Shown: piece by piece, positions 62,702 through 64,000 of the stretch | Numbering within the stretch: position 1 is the stretch's first letter | Layout of the letters: each line of letters opens with the position of its first letter | Assembly (NCBI RefSeq): GCF_021389955.1 | Contig: NZ_CP089980.1 | Location: 3,343,001 to 3,407,000, forward strand | Length of the DNA stretch: 64,000 nucleotides | Direction of reading: 5' to 3' | Source of the DNA: Fulvivirga maritima | GTDB taxonomy: Bacteria > Bacteroidota > Bacteroidia > Cytophagales > Cyclobacteriaceae | Notes under the pieces: generated by a model | Databases searched by the model: none | What the model was told of the DNA's origin: nothing | The model's input: only the letters and a program-made list of their open reading frames with translations | Position numbers and translations under genes: made by a program

Positions 62702-64000
62702 ATGCAATTCAACAATCGTAAGATTATTAACGGTTGGTGTATGTATGACTGGGCCAATTCAGTCTATTCTTTAGTGATTACATCAGCTGTTTTTCCTATC
62801 TATTATAATTCAGTTACCAGTTCAGAAACAACAGGGGATATAGTTAATTTTCTAGGTTTCGATGTAGTTAACACTGTTCTTTATGCTTACTCTCTGTCAT
62901 TTTCGTTTCTTTTTGTAGCGCTTATTTTACCCTTATTGTCCGGGATAGCTGATTATAGCGGCCAGAAGAAGCTCTTTATGAAAATATTCATGTATTGTGG
63001 GGCTACAGCCTGCTTAGGCCTATTCTTTTTTACAGGTAAAATGAATGTAGAGGTGGCTATATTTTGTTCGATGTTGGCAAGTATAGGGTATTCAGGGAGT
63101 TTAGTTTTTTATGACGCCTTTTTACCTGAAATAGCTTCTGAAGATCGTTTTGATAAGGTAAGTGCCAAAGGTTTTGCGCTTGGCTATATTGGTAGTGTCA
63201 TCTTGCTGATTGTGAATTTAGTAATGATCCAATTTTATGACTCGTTTGGTTTTACTGACCAAGCCATGGCTACTAGAATAAGTTTTCTTACAGTGGGTGT
63301 GTGGTGGATTTTATTCTCTCAAATCACTTTTAAAAGATTGCCTGATAATGTCTATAGAAGAGAAGCTAAAGGAAATATTCTTACCGAAGGATATAAAGAA
63401 CTTAGAACAGTATGGAGAAGTTTAGGAGGGCAGTATTCATTGAAGCGCTTTTTGTGGGCTTTTTTGTTTTATAACATGGGTGTGCAAACAGTAATGTACT
63501 TAGCGGCTACTTTTGGCTCTAAAGAATTACAGTTACCATCAGATCAGTTAATAATTACTGTACTGATCATTCAATTAGTAGCTATTGGTGGAGCATATTT
63601 ATTTGCCCACATAAGTAAAATAAAAGGAAATCGATTTTCATTGCTTGTTATGGTGGCTATATGGGTGCTGATATGCGTAGGAGCATATTTTGTTTATACT
63701 GCCACACAATTCTTTATTCTTGCCTTTGTAGTGGGATTAGTGATGGGGGGCATTCAGTCCTTATCTAGGTCTACCTACGCTAAGCTCATTCCTACTAATA
63801 GCATAGATCATGCTTCTTATTTTAGTTTTTATGACGTTACATTTAACATTTCCATAGTAATAGGTACCATGGCTTATGGCTTAATAGAACAGCTAACAGG
63901 AAGTATGCGTAATAGCACATTAGCCTTGATGATATTCTTTTTAGTAGGTATAGTATTGCTTGCTATGGTAAAAATACCAACTAAGAAGTCTAATATTAAA
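62702..64000 (+). CDS. MFS transporter, UMF1/Atg22-like (3' end outside window)
   Basis: ATG 62702 opens a frame that runs to the window edge (433 codons, no stop). The start KIINGWCMYDWANSVYSLVI is the classic first helix of the UMF1 family (WxxYDWANS). LSGIADYSGQKKLFMKIF and GFALGYIGSVILLIVN are further family stretches, and GGIQSLSRSTYAKLIP is a loop in the second half. About 11-12 helices are present, so only a short tail is missing. The substrate is unknown. Some relatives export amino acids or drugs, which cannot be decided here. Confidence 0.88.
   Translation, partial: MQFNNRKIINGWCMYDWANSVYSLVITSAVFPIYYNSVTSSETTGDIVNFLGFDVVNTVLYAYSLSFSFLFVALILPLLSGIADYSGQKKLFMKIFMYCGATACLGLFFFTGKMNVEVAIFCSMLASIGYSGSLVFYDAFLPEIASEDRFDKVSAKGFALGYIGSVILLIVNLVMIQFYDSFGFTDQAMATRISFLTVGVWWILFSQITFKRLPDNVYRREAKGNILTEGYKELRTVWRSLGGQYSLKRFLWAFLFYNMGVQTVMYLAATFGSKELQLPSDQLIITVLIIQLVAIGGAYLFAHISKIKGNRFSLLVMVAIWVLICVGAYFVYTATQFFILAFVVGLVMGGIQSLSRSTYAKLIPTNSIDHASYFSFYDVTFNISIVIGTMAYGLIEQLTGSMRNSTLALMIFFLVGIVLLAMVKIPTKKSNIK

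Overview
The window is an AT-rich chromosomal segment of a Bacteroidetes bacterium, most likely of the order Cytophagales (an inference). The evidence is five proteins with a type IX secretion (T9SS) C-terminal sorting domain, a Bacteroidetes-style arginine operon with a carbamoyltransferase of the N-acetyl/N-succinyl-ornithine type, an RRM-type RNA-binding protein, lipoproteins with acidic tails after the lipid cysteine, and promoters of the TAnnTTTG type. No phage, CRISPR array or plasmid backbone is visible.

Layout. 1-5.0 kb: a truncated IS1595-type transposase abuts a 5'-decapitated sensor kinase, followed by two tandem TPR sensor kinases whose kinase halves are almost identical. 5.0-8.1 kb: marR/yceI, an RRM protein, endonuclease V and TrmN6. 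8.2-13.5 kb: a formate module (fhs, fdhD, a small unknown protein, and a frameshifted FdhF/YdeP oxidoreductase). 13.6-19.3 kb: a PKD lipoprotein, a large beta-propeller sensor kinase, an unknown winged-helix/membrane pair and a second lipoprotein. 19.3-28.4 kb: a nine-gene arginine/proline operon on the minus strand. 28.4-38.2 kb: four tandem secreted ELWxxDGT-repeat/T9SS paralogues (one frameshifted), preceded by a possible fifth remnant. 38.3-41.9 kb: a TPR protein, a lipoprotein and a GH26 mannanase. 42.0-45.6 kb: a phenylacetyl-CoA epoxidase operon with its TetR regulator. 46.4-58.2 kb: a surface-polysaccharide region (glycosyltransferases, aminotransferase, flippase, deacetylase) with ruvC and an RsbU-type phosphatase inside it. 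58.2-64.0 kb: TatD, asparaginase, tRNA-Ser(GGA), an ExbB/ExbD module and a partial MFS transporter.

How the genes fit together. The arginine block covers most steps from acetylated glutamate to arginine and carries proC as a branch to proline. The fhs/fdhD/FdhF group handles formate. The paa operon opens the aromatic ring of phenylacetyl-CoA. GH26 and its neighbouring lipoprotein suggest mannan use. The least explained unit is the 28.4-38.2 kb array: secreted paralogues with a variable propeller half and a strongly conserved C-terminal half. It repeats the pattern of the kinase pair at 1-5 kb, where variable sensor halves are joined to homogenised output halves.

Caution. Two genes (FdhF-like and the fourth ELWxxDGT paralogue) carry a one-base shift at or near short homopolymers, and ruvC lacks an in-frame standard start next to an A8 run. 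These may be sequencing errors rather than biology.
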